Of a stretch of DNA of 64,000 nucleotides, positions 51,451-64,000 are shown in pieces. The stretch is taken from NCBI RefSeq assembly GCF_037975245.1, contig NC_092569.1, forward strand, positions 25,400,668 to 25,464,667. The letters are read 5' to 3'. Below the pieces are notes generated by a model. That model was not told the DNA's origin. It was given only the letters and a program-made list of their open reading frames with translations, and did no database searches. Made by a program: the position numbers and the translations under genes. Every line of letters begins with the position of its first letter. Positions within the stretch are counted from its first letter, which is position 1. The stretch comes from Apostichopus japonicus (taxonomy: Eukaryota > Echinodermata > Holothuroidea > Aspidochirotida > Stichopodidae).

Positions 51451-54400
51451 AATTATAACATGGAAATCAACAAATATACGCAGAGTCGAGAATGGCTGTA
51501 CTTGTTTTTTTTGAAAACATGTTATGCAGCTCTTCAGTTGATTTTGATGGGAGGGGTGGGGGGGGGGGGGGGGATTTGGTATCTATATTAGCTAGACACT
51601 GACATTGTAAAACAATAGAGGTTAAATGATAGCACTCTCAATAGTTAAGTTTTTAACGTTAAAATCACCTGCTTCCTGTTCCTCTTGAAATTATGTCCAT
51701 ACTGCATTTAGATATATATTAGAAAATATCTGGACGAACAAATGTTGTATAGATGTCGAATTTGTAATTTATTTTGTTCATAATCTTAATAAACAAAATA
51801 ATTATCCTGGTCGATCAATTACAAATTCATGTTGGGTGCTAGGTTTTGTATTCCAGACTGCTCATAAAGATGAATATAATAGTTATATAAGCCGGAAACA
51901 CTCGATCACGATGTGCAACTTGTTTGATGGAATTTATTGGTGAAACTTAACAAATTCTGAATAGTTCAGAAGTGCAGTAGTTTACTGTGGCTTGTAAATG
52001 CATAACTTGCATAACATTGCATAACATTTTTTCGTGAAACTAGATATGTATGCAATACCTACGTTACATCTTTTGCTGTGTACCTATATATTTACCAATG
52101 AAAAGATGGAAAGGTGTTTTGTAGCCGATTCGTCTTTATTTGTTTTGTATCAGCTTTATTTTCTTTACCTTGCATTGGCAAATTTTCTAACTTTCTGTAA
52201 CGTAGATATTGAATATGAATGGAGAGACAAAATCCGATACATGTTGGAAAATGGAATTCATAATTTTGAGAAAATATTAATACTTTCTACAGTTATATTG
52301 TACATTTTTCGTGAACATTTGTTAAAACTCTATATGAACATAACTCGGACAGGACAGGTAAAGGAATTGAGCGAGTGTCGTTGAGCGTCCTTTCAAAGGA
52401 TTATGATAACACTGAACTTACATTACATTACATATTTAAAATTACAATTGTGTAGTTAAGGTCCGTCTGACGAAATGTTGACTACGGATTAATATTGATA
52501 ATCCCAATGTTCATTAATCCTCATTTGATGACGAAAGTTGAATTCTATCACTTGAAACGTTATTTCCTCTGTATACTCGCAACATACCTGTACTTGTGTA
52601 GCTGTGAATTGATAAATGCTCACTTGTTTCTCTTACTCTATGCATGGGCAAACATGTCACCAATATTTTAATGTTGTAATGTTTGGATTCTATATTATGT
52701 AAGATGCAGTTTGATTATTGTATGCTGCCATCTAGCTGAATGATCAAATTCAAATGGCTGTTGGCTATCGTTTTATTACATTCATTGTGAAACTAAATGA
52801 TGATGCTGGTTATTGAATTATTGAATAAATTTGATTATACCGTAGAGTTGTATTACCCGTGTTTTGGTCTAATTATGTATACACATATCTAAAGAACATA
52901 ATGACGGGACTGATAAATAGTAATTACCTATGAGTGATGTCACACTCACTACCATGCTACCGTAGCAGATGTGTTCCAAATCTTAATGTTTTGGGCAAAC
53001 TCCAAACAAAATCCAAACAGATTTCAATAATAATTCCTTCATGTGGGTATATGTTAACTTCCAGTGGGCAACATTATTTTTATAATATTTCATTTTCGGA
53101 AACACATGTCCCTGAGAAACTTAGCTTTAAAATAGTGTAACTCTCTGTACCTTGTTATATAAGTCTAACTTGATGACAACTGTGGCCCATCAGTGCGGGC
53201 CATATATAGTTGTTTAAATTCTAATGAATTAATTAATGAACTAACTCTCAACAACATTTTGTTTATGAGAACTTATACATGATGGTAGACGTGTTGTTTG
53301 AGGTACCAGCGTCGAGAAACAGGTCAGCCCCAGAGGACAAATATGTCATCGGGCCTCAATTAACTTTATGTCTTGTCATATTTCCTTGATTATGAAGATG
53401 AAAATACACTGACTATTCTTTATTACATATTAACCGGCTCCCATCATATTCTATTTTGCTCTCTTTATTGACTCTAGCTGTACTGCATATCCCTGGCCCT
53501 TAAAACTTGATTTTAGGTGAAAGTGTTTGTTCTCAGATAATATCCTTTACTGCATCTCATGGAACTGATAGTTCACGCTGTACATAGAACAGATGTAATA
53601 TTAGTTGGTGAGCCCCAGATGTTTGAAGGGTCATTCCTCAAAAAAGGTTCAGAGGTATATAGATGTACAAGGTTGATTTAAAGGAATACAGTATAGACCT
53701 ATGTAGATTAATTGGGTGCCTAGAATCATCCTTAATCAGTCCCAATCTATGACGAATCTACATTAATTCTTGAACTGTACGATCTTTCTATCGGTACACA
53801 AATGAAAATGTTCAGCTGTCAGACTATCTTAACAGTTGCAACATAAAATTGGAAGTTGTTTGGTGTCATTTTAGATATAAATCTACTCCTGACAATGTTA
53901 TGACGGATGGTCTCGTTATACCAGTCCTGCTGGTTTCTTATATAGTGTTATTTTACTCCTGCTGGTTTCTTATAGTACCAGTATGTTTATGTGTGATTTG
54001 CTTTGCCCGCTGTTGCATAGTGTTTAACGGCTAGACAATTTTGCTCTTAAAGTCTGTGAGGCTATTGAAAAAAAAAAACAGTAGAGTTTTAGACAGAAGT
54101 ACTGAGATTAAAGAGTATTCAAGTTGGTTGACTTGACGACAGCATGGAATTCAAAGCTACCAGACGGTAGTAATAACCTCTCAGTGACAACTACTTTTTA
54201 AGATAAAATCACCCAGGAAAGAACCTGGCCACGAAAACCAAACTACCGAACGACTGATCCGTTACTTGTTCTTTCTAATTTTAGTGATCAGCAGTGTTTT
54301 ACATATTTAACGGAAACAATACCTAAAATTACTTGTATCTGAAGTCCCGGGTTTTCATTCGCCATCCCGGCAAGCTATTACTTCGTGATATTTATGTTAG

Positions 54401-54849
54401 CGTTTTGGATAACGTATTAGTTGTAATTAAAAGAAGTTATGAGAAACTCAAAGTTATTGGTACACTCAGACTTTAATGAAACAAAATCGATGAACTTTCA
54501 TCACCAAAAATGGAGAAAAATAAAGAGTATTAAACAGTACAACCGGATTTTACATTTAACGATATCACACTGCTTAAAGACAATGTGATAGTTCATATTA
54601 CCTTTAAATAATCAATCCGCCTCCAGACACCTTTTGGACGTGGAACGTTTTCAGGGGTCGGAGTTAAAAAAAAAACATGTGTACGCAATCGATCAGGACA
54701 AGTTCTTGTGTTGTGACATTTTGACGTTCGTGATAACATAGCGAAAACACTTTTAACATTTAACAATACAAAATAACTTGACAGTTATGAATTTGCCCAC
54801 AATTCTGAATGGTCGGTTCATTTAATTCACCTGGGTCTGTCAAAATCGT
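51451..54849. other. Channel 3' UTR and intergenic region
   Basis: The channel stop is at 51448-51450. AATAAA motifs at 51788-51793 and 52824-52829 are candidate poly(A) signals; I cannot choose between them. A G-rich tract lies at 51549-51574. Open frames at 52034-52384 and 53849-54034 have no domain or splice support. A short match to channel exon 4 occurs at 54292-54318. Confidence 0.45.
51788..51793 (+). promoter_or_regulatory. Candidate poly(A) signal of channel gene
   Basis: First AATAAA after the channel stop codon, about 340 bases downstream. No cleavage-site evidence. Confidence 0.35.
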
Positions 54850-57314
54850 TTATGATAGTGGGCGTACTTTCATTTCAGCATATTGGACACCGTGTCGACC
54901 TTCAGGCAGACTATACCAAGTAATGCTTTGCCAAAATGTTCCAAAGTAGAGTCCCGTCATAAGAGCATAATAGCAATTATTGAACCACCATGCACCCACG
55001 TGATGCGAGGCACAATTGTAACTACTATGATTGTCGTTGTCCCGATCTCTCGTAGTGAAGGACATATTTCTATTATAAGCCATAGCGTCAAAATCTACGG
55101 TGATCAAGAGGGTAAAAAAACAAATCTTAATCGTTCATATTATTTATGATAATTTGTAGCAAGAACATAAACAGGTTGATTAAATTACTCCAGATAAAAG
55201 AAAAAAGAAAAAAAATACTATCAAATATGATTATAACGTTGTAAAGCAAATTGATATTGTCAGTCAGACTTATTCAGACTTTAGTCTTTCATTGATTTAG
55301 AGTCCGGGCATTTTCTTGCTGTGTCTCATGTTAACACTCACCCCTAATATTTTCTGTTTACTGTTAAATTGAATTACATATTTTCATAACCTGATAAGTT
55401 GTTCTAACTTTGGGAATAAAACTGAAACTTCGAATTTTCTTGGCTACGACTGTGTACTATAATCATTTTGGTAAACATTGCAACGGAAACGTATTCCCCT
55501 CTAAAATGCTTGGTACGAACTCATATTTGTGAAAATGTTTACCAACATTGTATGATATCAAACCCTTTCGTTTAAAGGTATCGGCCAGCTTTATATTATA
55601 CAAGTCATTATCTTAATATTTTAAAATGGTAAACATTATAATTGGTGTATAATGTATCCTGCAAGTGACAGGTAAACTACATTGTTTTGTGAGGTGCTAT
55701 TAAATAAAATTTGTTTGTACTATCTCTTTAACGCTCTATTCCATGTATTCCGAAGCAAGGACCAAGTAAGTCATCAATTCTGTTTCTATATGCAGTAGAA
55801 GTGTCTTAACATGCATACCACTGTACACAATAAATATGGATATGTTGCCAGAAATTAAAGTATCTTAGCAAGGGGGAAAAACAGAACAAAGACTGGAGAG
55901 TGATGGTAAAACGATTTCCTGCATTTGGACTGATTAGCGACAGTAACCTGCTTTTCAAAGATGTTTGGAAAGAAGTATCCCTAGGTATAACGAGGTCATA
56001 TCGAATCACACAATTCCACCAACATTGTTGCTAATAAACGGTACAGACGGTACAGCTGTGATACCACCGTTACTATTCAGTTTCGACAGTATACCTTATA
56101 CAGTTATATGCTAAGTTATTGTGAAGTTTTGCTGCATTGAAGTCTTTAATAGTGTGTGTTTTGTTTAGGTTGTTCCCATTGGTAAATGTATAATATAAAG
56201 TACTTACAGTGTTGATATATGACGTAGGCTACCCAAAAGTATTTATAAAGAAACTAAAGAGGGCGACAAGACTCTCTCTCTCTGTCTCTTTTGTTTCTGT
56301 ATTATCTTTTATGTGTATCATAATATTAATAAAATAAAATAAACGGAACGAAGAAAAATTATCATAACATTAATTGGACTTGACAAAGAATATTTTTAAC
56401 AACGACATACTGCTATATTTCGGAGTGGTCACCACTCCATCGTCAGGCAATTGTACAAGATCAATTAAATACAAGGGCTAATATACATCCGAAGATGACA
56501 ATAGTGATAAGCATGAGTGATTTTTTTTTTTAAACTAGGAATGATTAGAACAACCAGCAAATTTTTTAGTGAATTTTTAAACTAGGAATGAATAGAACAA
56601 CCAGCAATAAAAAGTTAATAGGGATTAGAATAGCTCCAACCCGTAGCTCGCTGCATTTCTATTTAGGTCAGCATTTAAGTCTTTTATTAGGAGACTTTCT
56701 TTAATCTTCCTCCTGAACCACTGGGGTTCATTACCAATAGCGGCACAATGGTCAACAAAAGTAGGCAGATTATGTTTGTGCGCAGTACAATGAAGGTTAA
56801 TAGCGCCTTTCTGACCACCAAAGGAGCTCATCAGATGCTTTGTTCAATTTCGAGGATGCCTATAAGTTAGATTATGCCAACAGTGTTGTATATAGGATAA
56901 ACTGTCCAGACTGTGATTCCTTTAATGTCGGAGAAACCAATAGACGGCTTAAGGATAGATTCAATAATTTCTAATAAAATTCCTAATAAGATTCCTAATA
57001 AAAGACTTAAATACTGACTTAAATAGAAATGTAGCGAGCTACGGGTTGGACCTATTCTCATCCCTATTAACTTTTTATTGCTGGTTGTTCTATTCATTCC
57101 TAGTTTAAAAATTCACTAAAAAAATTGCTGGTTGTTCTAATCATTCCTAGTTTAAAAAAAAATCACTCATGCTTATCACTATTGTCGTCTTCGGATGTAT
57201 ATTAGCCCTTGTATTTGATTGATTTTGTACAATTGCCTGACAATGGAGTGGTGACCACTCCGAAATATAGCAGTATGTCGTTGTTAAAAATATTCGCTTG
57301 TTTATCTTTTATAT

Positions 57315-57378
<64 letters not shown>

Positions 57379-60300
57379 ATCATTTGCACGTGTAATCTGA
57401 GGTACATCCGTTTTCAAGTGTTTTCTAATATTTCTTTAACATTTTAAAAGAAGAAAAGAATGAAGAAATGACAATTCTTACTCAAAATATGATGCACAAG
57501 CTTAAATATGCAAAACAGTAATTGAGAAAGGAGTGGGGAGGAAATTTCGATAACATGGGAAACCAAAAAGAGATGATTGGTAGTCTTATACTGATTGATG
57601 GTATATTCCGTATATCAAAATAGCCTCTCGTATCATTAGGTCTAATTTTCGATAAAAAATTGTACCTCACGAAGTGTACATTTCTGCAAGTTACCAATGC
57701 AATATTTGTACTCACTTGCTGTGCTCTCCGACAAATAGTCACCAAGATCTGTCAATCTGTAGTTGCTGCTTTCATCACTAATTCTGAAGAGGTTGTACTT
57801 GGCGTAATATGGTTTTCCGTTGACATTATTCATGTCGATTCGTAGCTCATAGTTGCCTTGGTTTGTCAAATAAGCAATGTTGTCATTACCAAGCCAAAAC
57901 TCTCGGCGAAGAAAGCCGAATCCTTTCTTATAGTCATTCCAGTAACGGTAAAAGTTTACAGCGCCATCGACTCGGCGTAAAAATACCTGTTGAAGAATTA
58001 CAACATGTTTTCGATTGATACTTATTAAGCTAAGGATTAATACAATGTATCAAACTGTTTGGTTATAAGGAAAAGGCGAGGGAACCTTTCGTCAGCAAAA
58101 GTTCTCTTTTCGTCAGATCTTTATAATTAGAGGTGTTATTATCGGTTAGAGCTGTAACAAGGACATTAAAGTTATTAATAAGACTTAAAATAATTTAAGA
58201 TTGATCTCGTCCATATTATAGAACAGATCTCTGTACAGTGTTGCTAAAATTCCCTCAATAATGTTTGGTTTTTGGGTTCACCACGCCTTAGCCACGCTTC
58301 AATGTTAAGTATTCGTTTAGCAGGCAGTAGCTGACCGTTAAATCCGCTTTACTTTAAGGTTATAACAAGGTTACACAATAAACTAACCGTCCATGCCCCG
58401 CCATTGATGGAATTATTGCAATAAACCTCAAAAGGTTCAGGCGCACCGTCGGGCTGAATCATGAAAATACCAGATTCAGTTTGATCATCACATTGTTCAT
58501 AAACTTCCTTGCAATCTCTCGGATATTGATGCTCTTGGTAGTAGAAGTAAGATGAATCTGTAAAATAAAGATAATTTTTATTTTTATTATAACAATTATC
58601 CAGTGTGCTTGTTATCACATTGAAGCTTACTTGTAAGGATATCCTATAGCAAATACATTTCCATGTGCAAATGAACACCTATATAGCAAACGCATACATT
58701 TCTTTGAATAAATATCGTGACAGCAAATCACTTACTTTCCGTGTCTCGTCTTTGTCTAGATATCTTCTCGTTATTGACAACCTCCAGATCATCCTGTAGA
58801 CAGAATGTTGATGGAAATTAGTTATCCAATAGTAATCTGTTAACTTCATGCTCGAGAGAGGAAGTGATGATATACATATACTAAAGGTCAGGATCGTACT
58901 CGAGGCACATGCAGTCTTTCTACCCACCCTTCTCTTGGAAACGAATTCGACGGCACCCTATCTGAGAGAGACATTCATATGTTAATAAACACGAGCATCG
59001 TCCCCCTCCTTTATACTATGTTGCGAAAGCATCAATTGAAATGACAAAATCTTTGACGAAACTTTCGTTATTACACACTTTACAATTAGAAAATTGTGTG
59101 GTCAATTTAAAAATAAGTTTGGAAATCCTTTTATCTTTGGTTTTGAAAATGTTTCCAACAGTACACCTTGCTGAATGTATGTAAGTACATTTCTCTGTCT
59201 TTCAAGAACATTACAAGCGATTTTCATTATGGAACTTAAAGTAAACATATTACACGAAATAACGCTTACCCCATAGAGACTTATTGATCAACGTATTGTA
59301 CTTGCCTAAGTGTAACACATTCATAACATTAACATACACAACATTGAAAAACATCAAAAAAAAAATTCGTAAGATGCCATTGCAAAAAAAAATATGAACC
59401 ATAACAAAGGAACAGAAGAAAAACATTTTGCTAAATCTTCTTTTACTAAGTATCTCCTGAATAGATGCAGCTGCAATGTAACACATTCAGGGAATTTCAA
59501 AACCCTTTCTGAATTGATGAAGTTCAGGAGATGATGAGGACAGGTACTTATAAATATAATGTTTGTGCGTCCAAATATCTCAATTAGGATCATTTTTTTT
59601 ATTTCAAATTTGGCTTTTGGCTGGTGTGTTGAAATTGATTAATTTAACTAAAACGTACAAGAGTTGTTAGCATAGAAAGGAAATATCAATAAATATATTC
59701 GGGCGATGCAGAGGTTTGTTTTGATTGATATTCTGAAGAGGCTCCTATACAGGGGATCTGGGAGTCCTCCTCCAGAAATAATGAAATTTCAAATGGTGCA
59801 TTCTCAAGATTAAGCTAATATTACAATTGAAATGGTACATTCCGAAGTATTTCATAAATAAATAAGGTCTGTAATATGATATAAATTCAAGGTTACGCTA
59901 ATAGCTAATACTTAAACTGAAATGGTGCATTTTGAAGTATTTCATAAACAAATAAGGTATATAATATGATATAAATTCAAGGATACGCTAATAGCTGATA
60001 TTAAATTTGAAATAGTGCATTCTGAAGTATTTCATTTCATAAATAATGTCTATAAAATGATATAAATTCAAGGTTACGCTAATAGCTAATATTTAGACTG
60101 AAATGGTGCATTCTGAAGTATTTCATAAATAAATAAGGTATATTATATGATATAAATTCAAGGTTACTCTAATAGCTAATATTAAAACTGAAATGGTGCA
60201 TTCTGAAGTATTTCATTTCATAAATAATGTCTATAAAATGATATAAATTCAAGGTTACGCTAATAGCTAATATTTAGACTGAAATGGTGCATTCTGAAGT

Positions 60301-63300
60301 ATTTCATAAATAAATAAGGTATATTATATGATATAAATTCAAGGTTACTCTAATAGCTAATATTAAAACTGAAATGGTGCATTCTGAAGTATTTCATTTC
60401 ATAAATAATGTCTATAAAATGATATAAATTCAAGGTTACGCTAATAGCTAATATTTAGACTGAAATGGTGCATTCTGAAGTATTTCATAAATAAATAAGG
60501 TATATTATATGATATAAATTCAAGGTTACTCTAATAGCTAATATTAAAACTGAAATGGTGCATTCTGAAGTATTTCATTTCATAAATAATGTCTATAAAA
60601 TGATATAAATTCAAGGTTACGCTAATAGATAATATTTAGACTGAAATGGTGCATTCTGAAGAATTTCATAAATATATAAGGTATATTATATGATATAAAT
60701 TCAATGTTACTCTAATAGCTAATATTAAAACTGAAATGGTGCATTCTGAAGTATTTCATTTCATAAATAATGTCTATAAAATGATATAAATTCAAGGTTA
60801 CGCTAATAGATAATATTTAGACTGAAATGGTGCATTCTGAAGTATTTCATAAATAAATAAGGTATATTATATGATATAAATTCAAGGTTACTCTAATAGC
60901 TAATATTTAATTTGAAATGGTGCATTCTGAAGTATTTTATTTCATAAAGAAGGTATATAATATGATATAAATTCAAGATTACGCTAATAGCTACTATTAA
61001 ATGTTGGAAGGGGTAGGGGATGAGGGGCTAGGCTGGAGTGTACATCACCCACTCCCTAGGTTTATGTCTATGTTGTGGAATGGTTTTCATGAAAGGATAA
61101 TAATTTTAGGTCAAAAGCATAAATTAAATGACCAAACTTAGTTCTTCTGGGTGAGTAGACGTTTAATATTATTATTTCACTAGTCATTGATTACTGTTTT
61201 GTTAAATTTTTATGTTATCCTACGGTTTTGAAAAGTAAATTTATTCTCTCGTGTTTGGTAGGATCAAGTAAGATAATACTTTAATTCAAGTTGTTTAATA
61301 ACATTTTTTTTTGTGAACGACCACTTGGGTGTGAATACTGTTTTACAATATAAAGACAGTAGTTAGAAATTAGGAGGGGTTCAGATTTTTTTTTAGTTTA
61401 AAATCTACCGTGCTAACTATTCTAGTAATGGAAGGGTGTATAATGTAATGTTCATGAAAAATAATCCTTAAAGATGCTAGTTATATTAATCACACTATTT
61501 ACTCTCTGCATTGTCTTTTTACTCACAGAATCATTATCTCAATATTACTAAAAACAATTTGTACAAATTATGTGTAGAATAAACCTAATGTATCAATGGA
61601 TTTATTGGCAGTTTCTCACTCTCTTCCTCCCTCAATACCTACTCACCCCTCCTTGTTATGTAATTTATGACACGTGCTAAGGTAAGATGAGTTAGATTTT
61701 GAGTCGAACTTTTCAAAGCCTGTATGTTCTTTGAATTAATCAACAGATTAAATGGCGTTTAATTGACTGAATCGTTTAAACGTATCAACTAACACAATAA
61801 ACGTGAAGAAAATGCAACTTAATATCATGAAATAAATATTAACGTTATAAATTTCAAATGTAGTTTGGGAATCCATCAGTTGCAACATATTTATCTATTT
61901 GGCACTGTGGTTTGATATTTATAATCGACATTGTGTACATCGGATATTAGCCGCAATCCAAATATGCCGCTAGGGATTTCTATATATTATGTTACAAACG
62001 TGTACGAAACAAAAATTATTGACAGAAAATGTGGACATTTTTCTTCAAAAGGAATATTTTACTGCGTTTACTGTATTGGATATTTTCAGATAACATATTT
62101 TGAATATCTCAGTGAAACTTCTTCTTTTAAAACCCTCTCTGTCTGATATCTTCAACAGGGTAGTGAAGTTGAAGAAAGAAAACAGTAAGGGTATCAGTTT
62201 AACAACAATTAATTGTTCACACTTTTTAACATAACCCAATATAAAATATATATAAATATGTTTGATTTATTTCAGTCATTTATTAAGATGACATCAGTGC
62301 CATGCTAATAGAACAGGCGATTCCGTTATGCCCGTATACAACGGGAGTTTCAATATACTAACTCACGACATATCCTAAACAACTTTAGGAAAAATAAAAT
62401 CATGACACGTTTGAACAAGTAAAGATTATACTGTGCGTTAGTTTACCTGTCAGGCACCTTCAGCTACTCTTGAATTTTAATGCAGTGTCAAAAACGCATT
62501 GCGTAGACATATTGAAAAAATCGAATTGCGTAAAGTTATTAAAAAATCTTATGGTTTAAATGTAAACGTCGAGAAGTGATTTTGGTAGCTGTAGTAACTG
62601 AAGTTAGAGGCTTTGCAGTTAACTTGGATACTTCGAGTTGTCATTGTAGCAAATGGAAACGCGTATAAGAACGTGTATCTTGATTTCACATAAACAGCAT
62701 TTATTGTTCATTTTGATCAATATTCCAATAAAGTTATTCATTAAAATTCTCAAAACAATGTTTTCTGTTACTCATAATCAGTTTCTGAAAGACCAAATTT
62801 TGAAGCTCTAATCCAAATTTGTCAATTAAAATATAAATCATTAATCGTTAAGATAGCAATGGCGCTGTGTTGGTTTGATCAATTTGCAAAGTGTATTTGA
62901 TTATTAGTCTCTAAGTTTGCTCAATTGATGCGCCGTAGGAATTCATGCACGTTGCCACATTTAAAATTGTGTTTTGTCATTTGGTTATTTTTCTTTTACT
63001 CCTTCAACTGAATACAAATATTGAATACATTTGTAGAAAAGTAGGTTCGTTTTGACGAAGGTCACACGGGAATCAGATGTGCTGCATAGTTAGTATATGA
63101 TATTTCAATATCATGAAATAAAAAAAAACAATCTCGTATACGTATGTATGAATGAAGGAAAATATTAATCAACAACTAGAAAAAGAAAAGAAAACGAAAA
63201 AAAATCGTGAAATATTTAGAAGACTTACCACTTGATCGGATGCTTCAGTGAAACCTAACTCGAAAATAACTCCTATCAAAAGGAACGAACTCCAAAACTG

Positions 63301-63309
63301 TACCCTCAT
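54850..63309 (-). CDS. Secreted FReD (fibrinogen-related) protein, 274 aa
   Basis: Five exons in transcription order: 63229-63309 (81 nt, ATG at 63307-63309), 58736-58793 (58), 58388-58557 (170), 57716-57986 (271), 54850-55094 (245, TAA stop). Phases 0, 1, 0, 1 agree; total 825 nt. Exon 1 is a signal peptide (WSSFLLIGVIFELGF). Exon 2 is a short linker with a furin-type RQRR. Exons 3-5 are one fibrinogen-related domain: PRDCKEVYEQCDD, SGIFMIQPDG, GGAWT, LRRVDGAVNFYRYW, EFWLGNDNIAYLT, then TTRDRDNDNHSSYNCA (calcium-site type) and GAWWFNNCYYALMTG, ending YAEMKVRPLS. FReD lectins of this size act outside the cell, typically in non-self recognition. The residue after the conserved Cys of the pocket is Tyr (NNCYY), where many ficolin-type domains have His. 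Intron 1 is 4.4 kb with a higher-order repeat; intron 4 holds a Penelope-like element. Confidence 0.93.
56395..57290. mobile_element. Penelope-like element fragments in inverted arrangement
   Basis: Two opposed copies meet near 56840-56860. The minus copy (56831-56625) encodes the C-terminal end WFRRKIKESLLIKDLNADLN. The plus copy (56860-57100) encodes VVYRINCPDCDSFNVGET, the start of a GIY-YIG-type endonuclease, then after a deletion LIKDLNTDLNRNVASYGLD. The 3' flanks form long inverted arms (56395-56640 and 57035-57290) sharing TTCGGAGTGGTCACCACTCC. The GIY-YIG domain and inverted terminal copies are typical of Penelope-like retroelements. Not active: reading frames are broken. Confidence 0.8.
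57307..57380. repeat. (TA)n microsatellite
   Basis: Follows the right arm of the Penelope-like element inside the last intron of the FReD gene. Confidence 0.9.
59795..61000. repeat. 181-bp higher-order repeat (90+91 bp) in FReD intron 1
   Basis: Two monomer types alternate: one with CATAAATAAATAAGGTATAT and TTACTCTAATAGC, the other with CATTTCATAAATAATGTCTA and TTACGCTAATAGC. The marker AGGTTACTCT recurs at 60161, 60342 and 60523, exactly 181 bp apart. The edges (59795-60000 and 60900-61000) are more diverged single monomers, as expected for an array that grew from its centre. Confidence 0.92.
61001..63228. other. Remainder of FReD intron 1, nothing recognised
   Basis: AT-rich intronic sequence. 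No extra exon is required by the phases and none is supported. Confidence 0.5.
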
Positions 63310-63392
63310 GATTTCGTGCCGAAAGCGAGACTTGTTTTCTTTCTAGAATAATAATGAACCAGACAGAGTCCAAAACCACAATGAAGCAATCC

Positions 63393-63405
63393 ATACTTAT
63401 AAAAA
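63393..63405 (-). promoter_or_regulatory. TATA-like box of the secreted FReD gene
   Basis: On the minus strand, TTTTTATAAGTATGG lies about 85-95 bases upstream of the ATG, which would give a 5' UTR of roughly 60 bases. Position and composition fit a core promoter; not tested. Confidence 0.4.
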
Positions 63406-64000
63406 CTACATCTCATGAATCTAGAATGCGACCGTGAAATGTAAGGAAACCGTGAATCGATTCAAGTCTGTCTTTTCCTCTGTTTTAATTAATTTCAACT
63501 CTATACCTACGTTCCGAATGACCCTTCCCACCATCCTTCACCATCCGATATCCAGCTTCCCTTTGTTTGTGTAACTTCCACGACTTCACTTTATCTTTTG
63601 TTATCATATTTCAATGATATAACCATATGTGCGTACAACATATTTAAGTCATATAAATGAACAAATTCAATTTGGAGTGTTTTGTAGTGTTTCCATGTAC
63701 TGGCTTGACAACTATTGTAAGATCAATAAATAGGATTTTATACAGATTTTTTGTCACATTGATCTGTTCTTTATTAATACATGTTATGTTATATGAATTA
63801 TGTGATTATCACTTTGTTACTTAAGATTTAACAACACAAATTCTATATAAAGGAACGACTTAACTTGTAAACATGAAAATATTTTGCTTTCAAATGACTC
63901 TTGCGAATAACATTGAAGTGAATTGATGAGAACTTCTCAATACGTGTATTAGTATAATCATATTAACTGTGTATTCAGGGCTAATTATATCAGCGTTACG

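Noticed and set aside
52034-52384. 116-codon open frame downstream of the channel gene
   Set aside because: Despite hydrophobic stretches and a donor-like GTAAAG near its end, there is no homology that I recognise and no second exon in phase.

Overview
The window is animal nuclear DNA: AT-rich, intron-rich, full of (TA)n microsatellites, minisatellites and decayed transposable elements, with no operons or bacterial genes. The gene families present (fibrinogen-related domain proteins, an IFIT-like TPR protein, an amiloride-sensitive/degenerin channel, Penelope-like and pogo-like elements) suggest an invertebrate deuterostome. An echinoderm such as a sea cucumber is my best guess, but this is inference from gene content, not identification.

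Layout. (1) 1-11.6 kb is repeat-derived. A segment of about 5 kb (13-5230) recurs at 16.9-22.4 kb, and a 1.4 kb part recurs again in tandem at 5.4-6.9 kb. These copies carry a LINE fragment, an intact hammerhead ribozyme core and relics of a fibrinogen-domain exon. (2) 11.6-16.8 kb, minus strand: a large single-exon IFIT-like TPR gene broken by one frameshift in an A9 run, and two phase-0 coding exons of an unrecognised gene. (3) 16.9-22.4 kb: second copy of the duplicated segment, into which a 1984-bp pogo-like transposon inserted with a TA target duplication; the paralogous copy preserves the empty site. (4) 22.8-23.5 kb: decayed duplicate of intron 1/exon 2 of the channel gene. (5) 23.8-28.7 kb, minus strand: a multi-exon secreted-type protein with the order partial FReD, TIL, EGF-like, full FReD. 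(6) 28.7-35.6 kb: intergenic and TE-derived. (7) 35.65-51.45 kb, plus strand: a complete 11-exon ENaC/ASIC/degenerin-family channel of 565 residues, with every splice phase consistent. (8) 54.85-63.31 kb, minus strand: a complete 5-exon secreted FReD protein of 274 residues with a Penelope-like element in its last intron and a 181-bp higher-order repeat in its first.

The most unusual signal is in the channel gene, where tandem repeats are built from its own splice sites. A 34-bp minisatellite (about 45 copies) ends as the real 3' splice site and first coding bases of exon 5. A 72-bp minisatellite begins with the real 5' splice site of exon 7 and repeats that donor eight more times. A 5-bp array ends in a perfect TACTAAC branch-site motif next to exon 8. 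By conceptual translation, use of any duplicate splice site checked leads to a premature stop. The intron between exons 4 and 5 also appears to use a GC donor.

Functionally, the two FReD genes and the IFIT-like gene fit innate immune recognition or effector roles by family knowledge. The channel is a separate membrane protein gene lying between the FReD genes on the opposite strand. The positions of FReD and channel-exon relics show that this locus has been repeatedly duplicated and rearranged.
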